A stretch of DNA of 64,000 bases from Populus alba (GCF_005239225.2 NC_133293.1:3224001-3288000), one strand, 5' to 3'. Shown: positions 40,670-52,112, counted from the first letter of the stretch. Program-made: numbers and translations. Notes: generated by a model not told the origin, from the letters alone.

Positions 40670-41575
40670 TTGTTTTTTTCCCCTATCTGTGTCATGTATT
40701 CACTAAGGGAGAGGGAACAGAGGAGGATTGTAGATCAACGATGCGAAATACTAAGCCATGGTTTGGGGGTTCTAGAACGAGAAGTTGACAAGTGTAGAAG
40801 ATTATTCTATGATCTTGAAGCTTCATGGGAAAAAGAGGTACAACGCCAAAAGGATGAAAGACGAAGGAGAGTCGTTGTGGTTATCATTCAAAAGTATGTA
40901 CGCAAGTGGTTAGTACGGCGTGCTTATTTGAAATTCTTGTCAGTCACTACTTCTATACAGTGTTGTTGGAGAAAGGTGTTAGCAATAAGGGGATTCCGAA
41001 GGCTTAAACAAAAGGCTACTGAAGTCACCATTAATGCTATTCAAGATTCGAGGGCGAATCTTCTTGAAGAGGGAGGGAATGATACGGTTCAGCCCTGTGG
41101 TACGACCCAAGTAAAGTCAGATTCGGATTTTGGCGTAAAAAGCGCAACAATCCAGGTTTACGGTAACAGTCATAATTCTCAATCCGACCGTTGGATCGGG
41201 CTAATATTTTATGTGAACTCTCCAGACATATCTTACTACCTTGGGTTAAAATTGCAGGTCAATCGGAGTTCGGTAAGGCACCCCAATACTGGTCAACAGA
41301 GGCTGTACGGATTTTGTTATTTACTTCCATTTGACTTGTGGACTTCCTATTTGATTAGGATTCTTTTCCTCCAAGGATGTGGGAGCTGGTTTTGGGAATT
41401 TCTAGTTCCCACAAGGATCTTTAATGAGTTGCAATATAATCTCCTAGTGTGGCAAGGATTCATTAATGTTTCAGAATCCTTTTCTTATAAGGATTCCTTA
41501 TTCATCCTAGCTACACAAGGAAAAGAAGGCTGGTGGTATTTAATGACAAGTCACTTATTTTATTATTTTCTTTAA
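40670..41575 (+). CDS. B1 ORF: IQ-motif protein, captured coding sequence (copy 1)
   Basis: The frame opens with Met at 40670; Met at 40694 ('MYSLREREQRRIVDQRCEIL') is a likelier start. The element-specific part ends at the purine tract (41079), about 128 codons, and the frame continues into the 3' LTR to 41575. Residues about 10-60: charged helical segment ('LEREVDKCRRLFYDLEASWE'). Then IQ 1 'IIQKYVRKWLVRRAY' and, 23 residues on, IQ-like 'SIQCCWRKVLAIRGF'. Tandem IQ motifs at this spacing bind calmodulin or light chains in myosin necks; whether the donor was a myosin is inference. The end 'DSRANLLEEGGND' looks like the pol end of a parental gypsy element, so the cargo probably replaced gag-pol. 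Sense orientation and an LTR promoter would allow expression. Confidence 0.68.
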   Translation: MFFSPICVMYSLREREQRRIVDQRCEILSHGLGVLEREVDKCRRLFYDLEASWEKEVQRQKDERRRRVVVVIIQKYVRKWLVRRAYLKFLSVTTSIQCCWRKVLAIRGFRRLKQKATEVTINAIQDSRANLLEEGGNDTVQPCGTTQVKSDSDFGVKSATIQVYGNSHNSQSDRWIGLIFYVNSPDISYYLGLKLQVNRSSVRHPNTGQQRLYGFCYLLPFDLWTSYLIRILFLQGCGSWFWEFLVPTRIFNELQYNLLVWQGFINVSESFSYKDSLFILATQGKEGWWYLMTSHLFYYFL

Positions 41576-42021
41576 TGTATGGGCTTAATTAAAACTTTGT
41601 TTTGAGCTAGGTCCAAGGCTTGTTTGGATCAGGTTATGGGCTTTTCAGTTTAGGGTTTTGGGCCAGTTTTGAGTGGACCTCATATAAGTCCACATAAGGG
41701 GTCCATTAGGGTTAACTTTTCAAGAACTATTTAAACTCATGTAAGCCACAATTTCGGGAGCTTTGATGATTATGATTCTGAACTTTTCAGTTTTAACGTG
41801 TGAGAGTGATTCTTGCATTCTTCAGTTCTTGAACGAACTGAATCTGACTTATCGAAGATTAACTGGCTTCGTGGCGTCATTCTACTCATTCCAATAGTGT
41901 TGGTGCCTTGGGGCAGGTTTCCATTGTGTCGCACTCCTATCAGACCTGTTTCGGCTTTCCAGGATCAGATCTCAATCTTGATTGTGGGTTGCGTGACCAC
42001 GTGATCACGAGGTTCGCATCA
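41080..42021 (+). repeat. B1 3' LTR (942 bp)
   Basis: Same ends as the 5' LTR; directly follows the purine tract and is followed by the target duplication taaca. Confidence 0.92.
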
Positions 42022-42026
42022 TAACA

Positions 42027-42713
42027 TCTATTCATTTAGATTATCAAAGAATCATCATGATTTTGTTCAAATGGGTTTCGATCCTAAACTAAAATCCTAG
42101 GATTTAAACCCATTAAAAACTTGTTATTGATGCCAATATATTATAAGGCTTAATAATATTTCAGTCTTGATAATAAGGCTCAAGCTCTATAGATAGTTTT
42201 ATGTTTTTTTTTTTGGATAGTTTGTTTTCTTGAATATTATTTACTGTAAGTTTAGTAAATGCATAAAGGTTACTAATGGTAGATATTGTTAAGGTTAATG
42301 AAAAGTTATACCTGATGCATGAAAAGTTGTGTTCTTCTAAAATAAAGTAATGTTAATTTAACTATATCCTTATAAAGATATGTTTGTTTATTTTAAATAA
42401 AAGTTATGTTGATTTAACGGTTAGAAAGTGCCTATCTAAGGAAAAAATTCTAACATGGTTTTAATCATTCAAAAAACTTCTAATCTTTCTAAAACCTCTC
42501 CCTTTTACTTTATTTCTATCAACATCCCTCTACTTTTTTACTGGAGTAACATACAAATCCTACTTGTTTGTTACAAAGAGTAACATACAAATTTTAGGTT
42601 CTTCATTTATTCTCAGTTTGTGCTACCAAGAATAAGAGATTTAGTAAGCCTGGGAAACAAAATTGCAATCACACTGCTAGCATTAAGGAGTAAGCAATAA
42701 ATTGTTTTAAGGT
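42027..42713. other. Non-coding AT-rich sequence
   Basis: Begins with the continuation of the tandem duplication at the B1 site (to 42058). No ORF, repeat or motif recognised up to the target duplication of E1. Confidence 0.5.
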
Positions 42714-42718
42714 AGAAG

Positions 42719-44405
42719 TATTAGTGTGTATGCCAATATAGTCAATCGGTTGGTTACACATGGCATTAGCTTTGTTCATGTATATATATTTTAATTTATT
42801 AATAAAGGCTTATTTATCATTAAAACTCATCTAAATTTTGATTAATGAATCTAGAGTAAGATAAAGTTCATGAAACAAAAATGCTTTGTAAAGGAAATTG
42901 TAAAGGAAACATCTGAGATTCTTTTTGCATCAAAGCATTGTTCTTAAATGTTCCTAGTCAATGCTCTATTAAGATATGGCATTAATTAGAGTTATCGAGA
43001 CTAGTACATATTTATATTCTTTCCTTTATTAAAGAATGCAGTTGTTCTCATAAACTAAGATATGAGGGATACCTAGAACTAATATGTAGGTATTTATCAG
43101 ATGACATGTACACTAAATTGACTCATATGAGAATTCCATATAGATAGGTCACTTGTGTCTATGAAAAAGGCTCACATAACAGTTGTGTAAGTGATCTTTA
43201 AACTTGAAATCACTAAGTTATCTTATATAGGGAGTGCTATATTTTGATTATGCTACACGTTGTCCTAATCAAAGGTAACAAATGAGCAGATATTGGGTAT
43301 AACATGAACTATATAAAGGTAATTAAGTAATCAAGAGAAGATTCATCACCCATGGTGACTTAGAAAAAATATTTCATATGTTCTCAAATAGTATTGATTG
43401 TAAATCCTAACGTAAGGTGGAATGAGATTTGAAAAAAAATTCAAATCTTATTCAAATAAGCAATGACTATGGTGTTAAGAATAAACATGATTTGACAGAG
43501 TAGACACACTTCATACTACAATGTCTAAATCAGAATATTATTGATGAAGGAATAATAATTACACTGAGAAACTAGTCACTGAAAGGTTAAGTCAAACCAC
43601 TTTGACTTTTATAATATTTGGGGGATCATGACAAGTTGCTACACGTTGTACTTGATCTTAAAATATAAATCATTCAATTGTTGAATTGATAATAAATTAT
43701 TTTGTTTAATTTATTTAATCCTATTTTATTTAGGATTGTGATTTATATTTGGATCAACTTATTATGGAATCTAATGGGGTCACACATATAAGAACTATAA
43801 GTCATAAATTAAAATAGGATAATTAATCAAGTGGGACTTGATTGTATATAAATTTTATAAATTGATGACTGAAATGTAATTAATACAGTAGATTAGAATT
43901 CTAGACATAGAAACAATCAAGTAAAGGCTTGATTGAATAAATTTTTAAAATTAGCTTAAAATAATATATGTTATTTTAAGGGCTAATTGATATTTTATCA
44001 TTTATAGGGTTTTTAGGTTTCCTTATAAATAGAGTATTATGCCTCTTATTTTCTACGTGATATAAAGCATAAGTGGAGTACAATACATAAACATCTAAAA
44101 TATAAAAGAAAAAAAACAAGCACTCTAAGATATAGCAATCTCTCTCTTCTAAAAGGGTTTAAGAGATTTCTTACTGGTAATTCATGTGGATTACTGTTAG
44201 AGGCCAAATATTTGAATGGGCTTGTGGTTTGCGACAACCTAGCATTGAAGCAATTATTGAAAGCTAAAAGGAACATTTGATATTTAGGTATTCTTCATAT
44301 AAACTCTAAATAACCCTAGACCTATCTAACGGGTTTATTGGGACTCCTGAAAAAATTTTAAATTTATTGATTTTATTATGTATATGTGTTTCAAGAAACC
44401 CAACA
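42719..44405 (+). mobile_element. E1: solo LTR (1687 bp)
   Basis: Flanked by TSD agaag (42714-42718 and 44406-44410). Starts tattagtgtg (TG mutated to TA) and ends aacccaaca. Homologous throughout to the E2 LTR (52113-53447), e.g. gataaagttcatg..acaaaaat, ggggatcatgaca and tttttaggttt/attcc.tataaata. A TATA box (ttataaatag) is at about 44022 in plus orientation. No primer site after it, so a solo LTR. Confidence 0.8.
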
Positions 44406-44410
44406 AGAAG

Positions 44411-44820
44411 ATTGATCCTTGCCTCAATCTATATCTTCAAGTTTATTTTATGTCAACAAGTACTATAAGTTATTTTTCTTTTATATGTTGATATGCATTT
44501 TCTTATGTTTAGTAGAAACTACATCATAAGAACTACAAATATATCCATTTTAAAAAACTCTCAAGCTTTCAATAGAACTTAATCATAATACAATATAAAC
44601 TAACACTTTTTAGATAAGCAATTGAGGGTTGGAAAAAAAAAGAAATTAGTGATATAAGTTAACATATGTTAAGCAGCTACTATAGATAATGTATAAGATT
44701 ATAAATTGGAGATTTGTTATAACATAAAAAAAGTCTAGATTAACATGAATACAAGTTTGCATCCATGATCCAATTGTTTTATAAGATTTGGCTTTGGTTT
44801 TTGGTAGAAAAAATATGCAT
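44411..44820. other. Non-coding AT-rich sequence
   Basis: No ORF or repeat recognised; it may contain upstream intron or exon remains of the TNPA-like relic that follows. Confidence 0.4.
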
Positions 44821-44839
44821 TTTTTGTGGATGATGAATC

Positions 44840-45698
44840 AATTGTCATAAGATTTGGAAAGATAAGACTAGAATTGCTTTTAACCAACAGTTGAGACAAG
44901 CTCGTAAAAGAGATATGTCTGACAGAAATACAATAAATATTAAGGATTGCATTAATAAAGGTCTAGTTTTGATAAATAATAACAATTAGAATCAAATGTT
45001 TAAAGATATTTGATTCACCCCTGAATTTCAAAGGAGATCAAAATCTAAAAGGAATAATCTGCTAACTGAAACATATAGTAAATTAAGCACTCATTCTAGA
45101 GGTATAGTATCATTTGCATCATATCGAGCTAAAATGGTAAGGATTTTTTTTTTTTTTTTGTTAAAATTTTATATTTATCTTTTATAATTTTTATTTTTTT
45201 TTGGAGATAGCAAGAAAAAGCAAGTGGAAAAGAACCTATATGGGATGATGTGTTTTTGGCATTGCATCAGAATGCCAAGAAATCTGAAACCTTCATAAAT
45301 AACAAGTCTTAAAAGATTGTTATGATTACTTTTTATGTAATTTAATTATTATTTAAAATTCAAATGAATTTATTATTACATTTAATTTTCTGGTAGGAGA
45401 ATAATAAAAAGGAGATAAATTCAAGATATAGAATTGATCAGGAAAATCATCCTTCATCTGATGGAGCAGCTTGGTGTATAGCTATAGGAGGGAGTTACAA
45501 AGGGTAGAATATATGGTGCACCTGGTATGCCGAAGTCCATGGTTAGTACAAGTTCTTCGTCACAATCCTACATGATGGAGTCAACACCTCCTGGTTCATC
45601 AATTCGGGCATTGAAAGAGCAAATAAAGGAAGGAGATGGTCATATTTTATCACTAAAACAGGAGATGACTTTTGTCAAAAAATTTCTTAGTAACATGG
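44840..45698 (+). pseudogene. CACTA TNPA-like (plant transposase, Ptta/En-Spm type) relic
   Basis: Plus-strand exon pieces: 'IWKDKTRIAFNQQLRQARKR' and 'INIKDCINKGLVLINNNN' (44850-44990), 'TPEFQRRSKSKRNNLLTETY' and 'SKLSTHSRGIVSFASYRAKM' (45015-45137), an intron-like poly-T stretch with GT..AG (45138-45210), 'QEKASGKEPIWDDVFLALHQ' (45214-45300), a second intron-like gap, then 'NKKEINSRYRIDQENHPSSD' to 'PKSMVSTSSSSQSYMM' and a C-terminal coiled coil ('IRALKEQIKEGDGHILSLKQ'). The Arg/Asn-rich block followed by His-Ser-Gly-Ser-Phe and 'KEPIW..VFLALH' follows the TNPA (PF03004) layout. A frameshift near 45505 and stops at 44991 and 45011 break it. The coiled coil is cut by an LTR at 45699. Confidence 0.65.
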
Positions 45699-46500
45699 TG
45701 ATGCAAACCTCTTGTTCACGTGGGTAAACAACCCCTAACGAAGATGATACTTCTCCAAGAAAACCAAAAATCAAGTTTGAGAAGTGTGACACAATGGAAA
45801 ATTGTCTCAAAGCACCATCACTATTGGAATTGAATCAAATGACGCTACAAGGTGAGTTATACCTTGATAAGTCATATTTGATTTTTGTCCTAGCAAGATA
45901 ACATATTGTATCACATAAAACACAAGTTTATTTCATAAATACATGGCTACCTATTTTTTAGAATACAAAACAATTATACAATGCTTCAAATAACCCTAAT
46001 GGATCCCCATGTGTAGGCTAATTTGAGCCCACTTACAAAATTGACCCTGATAAGAAAATAATAAAAATCCAAAAGTAATATCTTAGATATGCTAGAATCA
46101 AATTTTTCACCCTTAAAAAGTTCCAAGAATAGAAAATTTGATCTGAATGTGGAATTAATTATGAAGTCTTCTTACCTTGTTGTACTTATTTTCCTTACTT
46201 TACATGGACAATTAATGAAAAAAATCTCCTTCTTTTATACCTGTTAATTTAGTTTCATTCCTAAACTATGAGAATCATTAATTAATCTTTCCTAGCTTAG
46301 AAAATCACATTTGGTAGCCCCTTTACAATTTTTTATTGACTATAAAACTTTCTTCTTTGTTGATAAATATTTTACTAAATAATAAGGAAAATAATGAATG
46401 AAATTTTCTTGAATTTTATGAGGATATTTTGCTAATATAAGTCTTTGTAGAATTAGAAAATCAACCCCAAATAAATTTGAATTGATCCCAACATCTTAAT
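45699..46500 (-). repeat. LTR related to Gypsy-A/D (element F), far end uncertain
   Basis: Begins tgatgcaaacctcttg and contains gacgctacaaggtgag..ataccttgataagtca (45840-45880), then taaccctaatggatccccatgtgtaggc, all matching landmarks of the Gypsy-A LTR. It interrupts the TNPA-like frame. I cannot fix the upper end or find a target duplication, so it may be a truncated solo LTR. Confidence 0.6.
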
Positions 46501-47303
46501 TAACACAAGCAAACTTTGAACCCCATGTAACCCAAACTCATATTCATTAATAGGGACCAAATCATACCTAAAATACACTCCAAATAAATTTTTTTTGCTG
46601 CCCAAAAACATCTCAGGTGTCGCACGTCCAAATCCGCGCGGCGTCCGATGGCGATTTTTCTCGTTATGTGTTTCTTGATTCGGTTCTTTGGAGTCACCAC
46701 CTAGTATTTTGGTCACTAGGAACCCTAACTGGTGTTTCAGAGTTTCTAAGGCAAGGAACTGGTTGCATAAAGGGAAGGTATTAGCACCCCTAATACGCCC
46801 TACCTAAGATAAGCTGCATGGTGTTTGGTTTATCTTATAATTGCTATGGTGTTGGTGTTTTCTAATCCCATCAGTTTTCCTATGATAGGTTTGCTATGAT
46901 GAACAAACTTGGACTCAAATTCTAAAAAAAAAAAAGAACCCTTGGTCAATATGGATCACACCCTTAGATATGTCTACAAAGTACCAAGGAGAACCAATGC
47001 AGATCTCTTGAAATCTGTGTTTGATTCAAACTAAATTTATTAAGATAGAAATCCAAGGAGATTCCATGTGCTGTAAAAGCTTATATTTCACTTAGTATTT
47101 CAAGAGTTTGCGACTCGTAAATCGCAACAAGGAAGGACAAAGATTTAGAAATCTAAGGAAATTCAGAGCGCTTTAAAAGCCTTATTTTGCCTTAGTATTT
47201 CATACTTTCACGGCTCGTAAACCGTGGAGTCAAAATTTGAAATTTTGAAATGTCCTCGATTATAATTGAGGCTTCTTTCAAGGATGTGTGCGAATTTATT
47301 ACT

Positions 47304-47530
47304 CCCAATAATATTTTGGATATTTACCACTCCGGGTCTCTTTATCCAAATATTAACAGTGAATAATAACAAATTATTCCCAATAATATTTTGGATATTC
47401 ATCCTTTAAAGATTTCTTTATCCAAACATTAACGGTGAATAATAACAAGTTATTCCCAATAATATTTTGGATATTAATCCGTTTGGGATTTCTTTATCCA
47501 AACATTAACGGTGAATAATAGATGAATTCC
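47304..47530. repeat. 75-bp tandem repeat, three copies
   Basis: Units start cccaataatattttggatatt at 47304, 47379 and 47455 and share tttatccaaacattaacgg and gaataataacaa. The third is diverged at its end. Confidence 0.85.
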
Positions 47531-47821
47531 CCCAAAATAAGATTTTTGTATTTTTTGGAATATTGGCCAATACCCTTTGGAGTTTTACAAACATGTTGTA
47601 AAATCCAGAAATGCAAGAAAATAATTTTGTTGTGTTTAAGAAATCCATGCAAAAACACATTTTCAAAAACTTCAAGTATTTGTTTTTTTTAGAGGAAATT
47701 CAAATAAATGTTAAGGTATTGGCCGTATGCAACACACAAAAATATTTTTTATATATTTTTATATTGGGGAAAAAAAAATAAGCATCACAGGTAATCGCAA
47801 TTAAAAACAACAAAACCCAAC

Positions 47822-48003
47822 CCGGTTACTGGCCTAAACCAGTAACCGGTTCTGCCACAGTTACATGCATATGCATGCTACAGTGGCAGTAATTAATTTG
47901 GTAAAGACAGGGAAAGAAAGACTTACCTGGTGCAGGGACGAAGCTGGTGCTCGAGGATTTATTTCCAAGCTCAACCCGGTTACTGGCTCAAACCAGTAAC
48001 CGG
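47822..48003. repeat. Two copies of an 11-bp-arm hairpin
   Basis: CCGGTTACTGG and CCAGTAACCGG pair perfectly at 47822-47849 (loop cctaaa) and again at 47976-48003 (loop ctcaaa). Each is followed by ttctg; the second by gtgcaggga, which also occurs at 47930. Confidence 0.8.
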
Positions 48004-49565
48004 TTCTGGTGCAGGGATGAAGCTGGTGCTCGGGGATGAAGCTGGTGGGTGGCGTTAACGGAGATGAAACAACTGGTCTCATTGCTGGGCTGCTGCTTCG
48101 GCTAATACTGTTCTTGGAGCCGCTGCTTGAAGACGAAGAAGATGATGAGGGAGGGCTGGTTAACCAATGTCTCTGTTTCTGTTTCTTCTTATCTTCACTT
48201 GTTCTGGTTGCCAGTTTTCTCTCTGTCTCTCTGTTCTTCTTCTTTTCCTCCTCTCTATTTTTCTTTTTCTCTATTCTCTCCCCTTTTCCTTTCTGGTTTC
48301 TGCTGCTCCTCGCCGTTATGGAAGGGGAATGGAGCTGTTGGTCACGGTCTGAGAATCGAACTTTCTGGTCACAGTGGAGATAGGGTTGCTCGCGTGAGGA
48401 AGAACTTCCAGACGTTGCTTCAATGGAGGCTAAGAGAGTGTTCGGCTGTCGTGCTGCCACTGCTATTGCTGCTCTGGGAGGAAGGAGCTATGGTGAAAGA
48501 GGCTTTGATGGTCTAGACTAGATGGAAGGGAGTTACAGTGGAAGAGGCTACAGCTGGGCTGGTGGCTTGGCTCGTTGTTGGTTGTTTACTGGTGCAGGCC
48601 ACGGTGCAGCAGAGATGGCGTTGCTACTGCTGTTCACGACTAAGGAGACAATGGACCGGTCAGAAGGAGCACGGTGAAACTTGCTGGCAGGACCTAATGT
48701 CACCAGGGAGAAGAGAGATGGTGCAGCTGAGTCTGTTGAGAGAGATGAGGGAAGAGACGGGACAGCTGGTGGGAGAGACTAAGAGTTTGTGTTGATGGCC
48801 GGCTATGGGACCAGAAACTGGAAATGGCCGGTTTGGGTTTGTTTTGGAGCTGAGGGGAAAGGAAAGCTTTTGGCTAGCGAGAGGGGAAAATGAAACCGAA
48901 GGGAAAAGGCTGGAATCGGGGAGAAAGGGAGTGTTGGTGCTGTGGTCGGGTGTCTGTGGGGTAAGTGGCTGAGATGGAGAAATGGAGGGGCTCGCTGGTG
49001 GCTGACTTGGGAGAAGAAGATGGGCGAATGGTTTGTTTGGCTGGCGGCAGAGAAAGGAGAGTGCAGGGGCAGTGAGCAGGGCTGTTGGATGGAGAAGAGG
49101 AAGGCTTCTGCTGATTCATGGGAGCGAAAATCAAAAGCAGGGAGGGCGGCCTTGTTTTTTTTTTTCTTTTCTTTTCAAAGGGAGGGAGCGACCAGAAGAA
49201 GAAGATGAAACGGGTTTAGGGTTTTTTTTTTTTTTCTCCTCTTTTCTGAAAAATTGCCCCCTTTTGAATATTTGTTCTCCTGAATATTTCTTTTCTCCTG
49301 CTCTTATTATGGTTGTAGGTTCACTTATATAGAAAATTCATATACATGCTATTCACAAAAATATTACAATAATTATTGTAGAGATTCTCTTTTATAACTA
49401 GCACCAACAAATCCTATATATATGATATTTTATATTACAGAGATTGTATTCCATAACCAGCATGAATCAAATCATATATTTATGATATGTTATATTGCAG
49501 TAATTATATATGATTCAGTCATTATCTCTTTAACGTATTGCCTTCTTAATATTATCCCTGATGCT

Positions 49566-49910
49566 CTATGTTATCGCCACATGTAAATCCTTATTTTTTA
49601 TTTTCTTTATTTTTTGAAAATTTATCAAAACATGGGTAAAAAATTGGGTAACAACATCATGCATAGCCTGTCTAGCCGAATTACCCAACAAAAAAATTAA
49701 GCTAAACCCATCATCTATAAGAGCCTCAATCTGACTGAATGCATCCCTATGTAAAAACCCATCATGAAAAAACAAGGGCTGAACCATATCAACAACCACT
49801 CTCAAACACATAACTAAATGCTTATTATAAGAAATCCAAGGACAAACCTGAACCATATCACATGGGATATCAAACTTGGACATCAAATATGGACCAATGT
49901 ATTTCAGCAC
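49566..49910 (-). CDS. Hypothetical 114-codon ORF
   Basis: Unrecognised. 'MLKYIGPYLMSKFDIPCDMV', Cys/His and hydrophobic residues, then 'DGFSLIFLLGNSARQAMHDV' and a Lys-rich end. The codon composition is less AT-biased than its neighbourhood, and an internal 'FSQIEALIDDGFSL' looks amphipathic. It could be an exon remnant of a gene or transposon; no supporting splice sites or homologue are evident. Treat as uncertain. Confidence 0.3.
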   Translation of the reverse strand: MLKYIGPYLMSKFDIPCDMVQVCPWISYNKHLVMCLRVVVDMVQPLFFHDGFLHRDAFSQIEALIDDGFSLIFLLGNSARQAMHDVVTQFFTHVLINFQKIKKIKNKDLHVAIT

Positions 49911-49998
49911 CTATGACTTCATCTATATCATCACATGTGGCTACACAGATGTATCTGATGCAACCATATTATTCGATAGTTTCACCCACATTTAACTA

Positions 49999-51572
49999 GT
50001 GTTTTGCCTATGTTTTATATATAAAATGCCTTGATATTCTTTGTTTTATGTTTTGAAGGCACTTTTGGATAAAAGATGCAAAAAGGAGTAAATTGAAGGT
50101 AATTGGCAGATTTGACGTTCAGTCGATATTTTGTGTAGAGTGTGAGCTCTAAAGGTCGAAATGAAGTGATTCTAGTGGCATTAAAAAGATAACATCCATA
50201 CCTTTCTGGACATCTAAGGCAAGATAATAAAATAAGGAAGAGCATGGAAATCGCAGCTTTCAAAGTCAAATCTCGCAATCTAGTGTTGACTTTCGGTCAT
50301 TTCAACTTGAATATCTAGAGCTACAAAAGTCCAATTGATGCAAACTCAATTGTGTTGGATTCCTGACTCAAAGGCCTATAAACACTCCAAATTTCAGCCA
50401 AAAACAATGTCATATGAGGGAGATATGATTTTTCAAAGATGATAATTGAATTCTGCCAGCAAACAGGTTTCGTGAAAAAATGAGTCCAAATTACGTTCCG
50501 AAGCATCTAAACCGACATCCAAGTTTTTATTTCAGCAATGTAGCTCCTCTAAGTCAAAGCTTGAAGATTTCATGCAAAGCTATTTCTCCTTTTTTAGGAC
50601 AATAGTTATTGAACTACTTAAATGTAAATTGTCTACTTAAGAGAGGACTATTTTGTAAAATAGAGATTAGGGTTTCCTAGCATATAAAAAGAATGAGAGA
50701 AGAGAGGGGGGGCAGCCACCCAAGAGGAGAAAAACGCCCCCTCCTTTCAAGAAACCCTAAATCATGCATTCTTCCATCTTTTTGATTAGTTGTTCAACAA
50801 ACATGCAAGGCTAAACTTATTTTCTTGGTTGCAAAGACACGGAAACCTTCAGATTTCAAGAACTGTGAGATTTATTCTTCCATTTATTTTCAGTTTGTAT
50901 TATGAATGAGTATGTTTGTTTTCCTATGCATACTTCCTATGATTGTTTATCTTAATTTGCTAGAGCGGACTCTAAGTTATTATTGTAAACAATCTATTGC
51001 TAAGTTTGATATCAAAACCGGAGTTGTGGTATATAAACTTGTGAAGCAACTAAGCTTGATAATTGTAGTGGAACTACGTTATTAAACTTAGGGAGAACAT
51101 TCGATCAAAGCAACATAAGCAGACAACTTGGTTGTTAAGATTAATGAATTTATCTAGATCTTAAGGCTGTCATTGGATTAAATCATTAGTGCGGACACTG
51201 TGATTATTTGTTGGTTAGGGTTAGTTATATGGCGGATCTGTTAATTAACCAATGTTAAGAAAAGATAAAAATTCATAATATAAACTGGAGTTTCGTTTCA
51301 AGGATCAATTCTGATTTCTATAGGTGGATGTGTGCTTGCGACCAAGGTTTGTTCTCTTGATAATTTTTTGATTTTATTAAATTTTGTTTGATAGTTTTAT
51401 ATTCTCTTTTGCTTTAGCCTAGATAACAACTAACCCCCCCAAATTGCATATCATCTAGCATAAAAATCTGACTTGAATCTTCCTCGTGGGATCGACCCCT
51501 TGCTTGCTCTATACTATCTTGTGTGTTGTGTTTTAAGCTAGGGTAATTAATTTGTGCGACCACGACATCACA
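49999..51572 (+). repeat. Probable Athila-like LTR (plus orientation)
   Basis: Starts near tgttttgcctatgttttata and ends near gcgaccacgacatcacaaca. A TATA-like catataaaaag at 50681 precedes an abrupt gagggggggcagcc, and the U5 side has tcgtgggatcgacccc (51487) close to the end, all common in Athila-type LTRs. Many phrases ('U3' with lists of short plant-LTR words) are only similar in style to 21507-23091, not alignable. No target duplication found. Confidence 0.45.
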
Positions 51573-52107
51573 ACAAATGTATCCCCTGTGTATACCAGTA
51601 TATCGACCTAGGCCTCAACCACCATATATTGATCTCACTTTATGATAGTCAACATTATCTTGGTTTGTTTCCACCACTACCTTCATAACAGAACATATTT
51701 ATTAAATTGTGACTTATCTATTAAATTGTAACTTATCTATTGGTGTAAGTTTAATAAATTTTGAAATTTATTATGAAATTTTTTTTTATTTGACTTATCA
51801 TTGTTGATAAAATAATTTCTAGTATTAATTTATGTTTTTTTATATTTTTTTCTATTATTTTGAAATATACACAAATAATTATAAGAATTTCAATAAATGA
51901 GAAAAAAATATTTAAAAAATTCACGTTTTAAAAAATATTTATTGGATAAATCAACGGATGGGCAATAAATTTTTCATTGTTGATCAACAACAAATAAACA
52001 ATGCAGATGAACTTGCATATGAGTTGATCTCATGCAGTCAAGTAGAGATTATAAATGGTTAATGGATGACATTGCGAGTTTTTGTAATGCCAAAGGTCAT
52101 TGAATGG
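51573..52107. other. Unassigned AT-rich sequence
   Basis: A short tandem pair attaaattgt.acttatctat at 51706-51745. Otherwise no ORF or motif. Confidence 0.4.
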
Positions 52108-52112
52108 ACAAG

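Larger units (their letters stand above)
38755..42021 (+). mobile_element. B1: complete non-autonomous LTR retrotransposon with IQ-motif ORF
   Basis: LTRs 38755-39698 and 41080-42021 with TSD taaca (38750-38754 and 42022-42026). Primer site TGGTATCAGAGC at 39701-39712, repeat-structured leader, ORF at about 40690-41079, purine tract AAGAGGGAGGGAA at 41066-41079. Internal length 1381 bp, with no enzymes. By eye the two LTRs differ at about a dozen places (~1-1.5%), so insertion is recent. Same family as B2, opposite orientation, 21 kb away. Confidence 0.93.
46618..49340 (-). repeat. Long Ogre/TAT-type LTR
   Basis: The lower end tgtcgcacgtccaaatccg, then cggcgtccgatggcg, gagtcaccacctagtatttt and aagggaaggtattagcacccc are blocks I associate with the U5 side of Ogre/TAT LTRs; in element orientation the LTR would end GTGCGACA. 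It contains a 75-bp tandem repeat, two hairpins and a GA/CT-skewed GC-richer part (47990-49250). No primer site adjoins 46617, so a solo LTR or a fragment. The upper boundary near 49340 is a guess from composition. Confidence 0.45.

Noticed and set aside
41080..41575. Extension of the B1 IQ ORF through the 3' LTR as genuine protein
   Set aside because: Open in both copies, but the sequence is plain LTR and the same frame appears in the 5' LTR (38888-39268). Without protein-level constraint it is taken as chance.
46453..46716. Minus-strand ORF of 87 codons
   Set aside because: It spans the border of two LTR-like regions and has no family resemblance.
48036..49332. Cluster of overlapping ORFs on both strands suggesting a gene
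   Set aside because: Low-complexity Leu/Ser/Phe or Arg/Gly/Trp-rich frames from strand-skewed GA/CT sequence inside an LTR-like region; no domain, start context or splice pattern.
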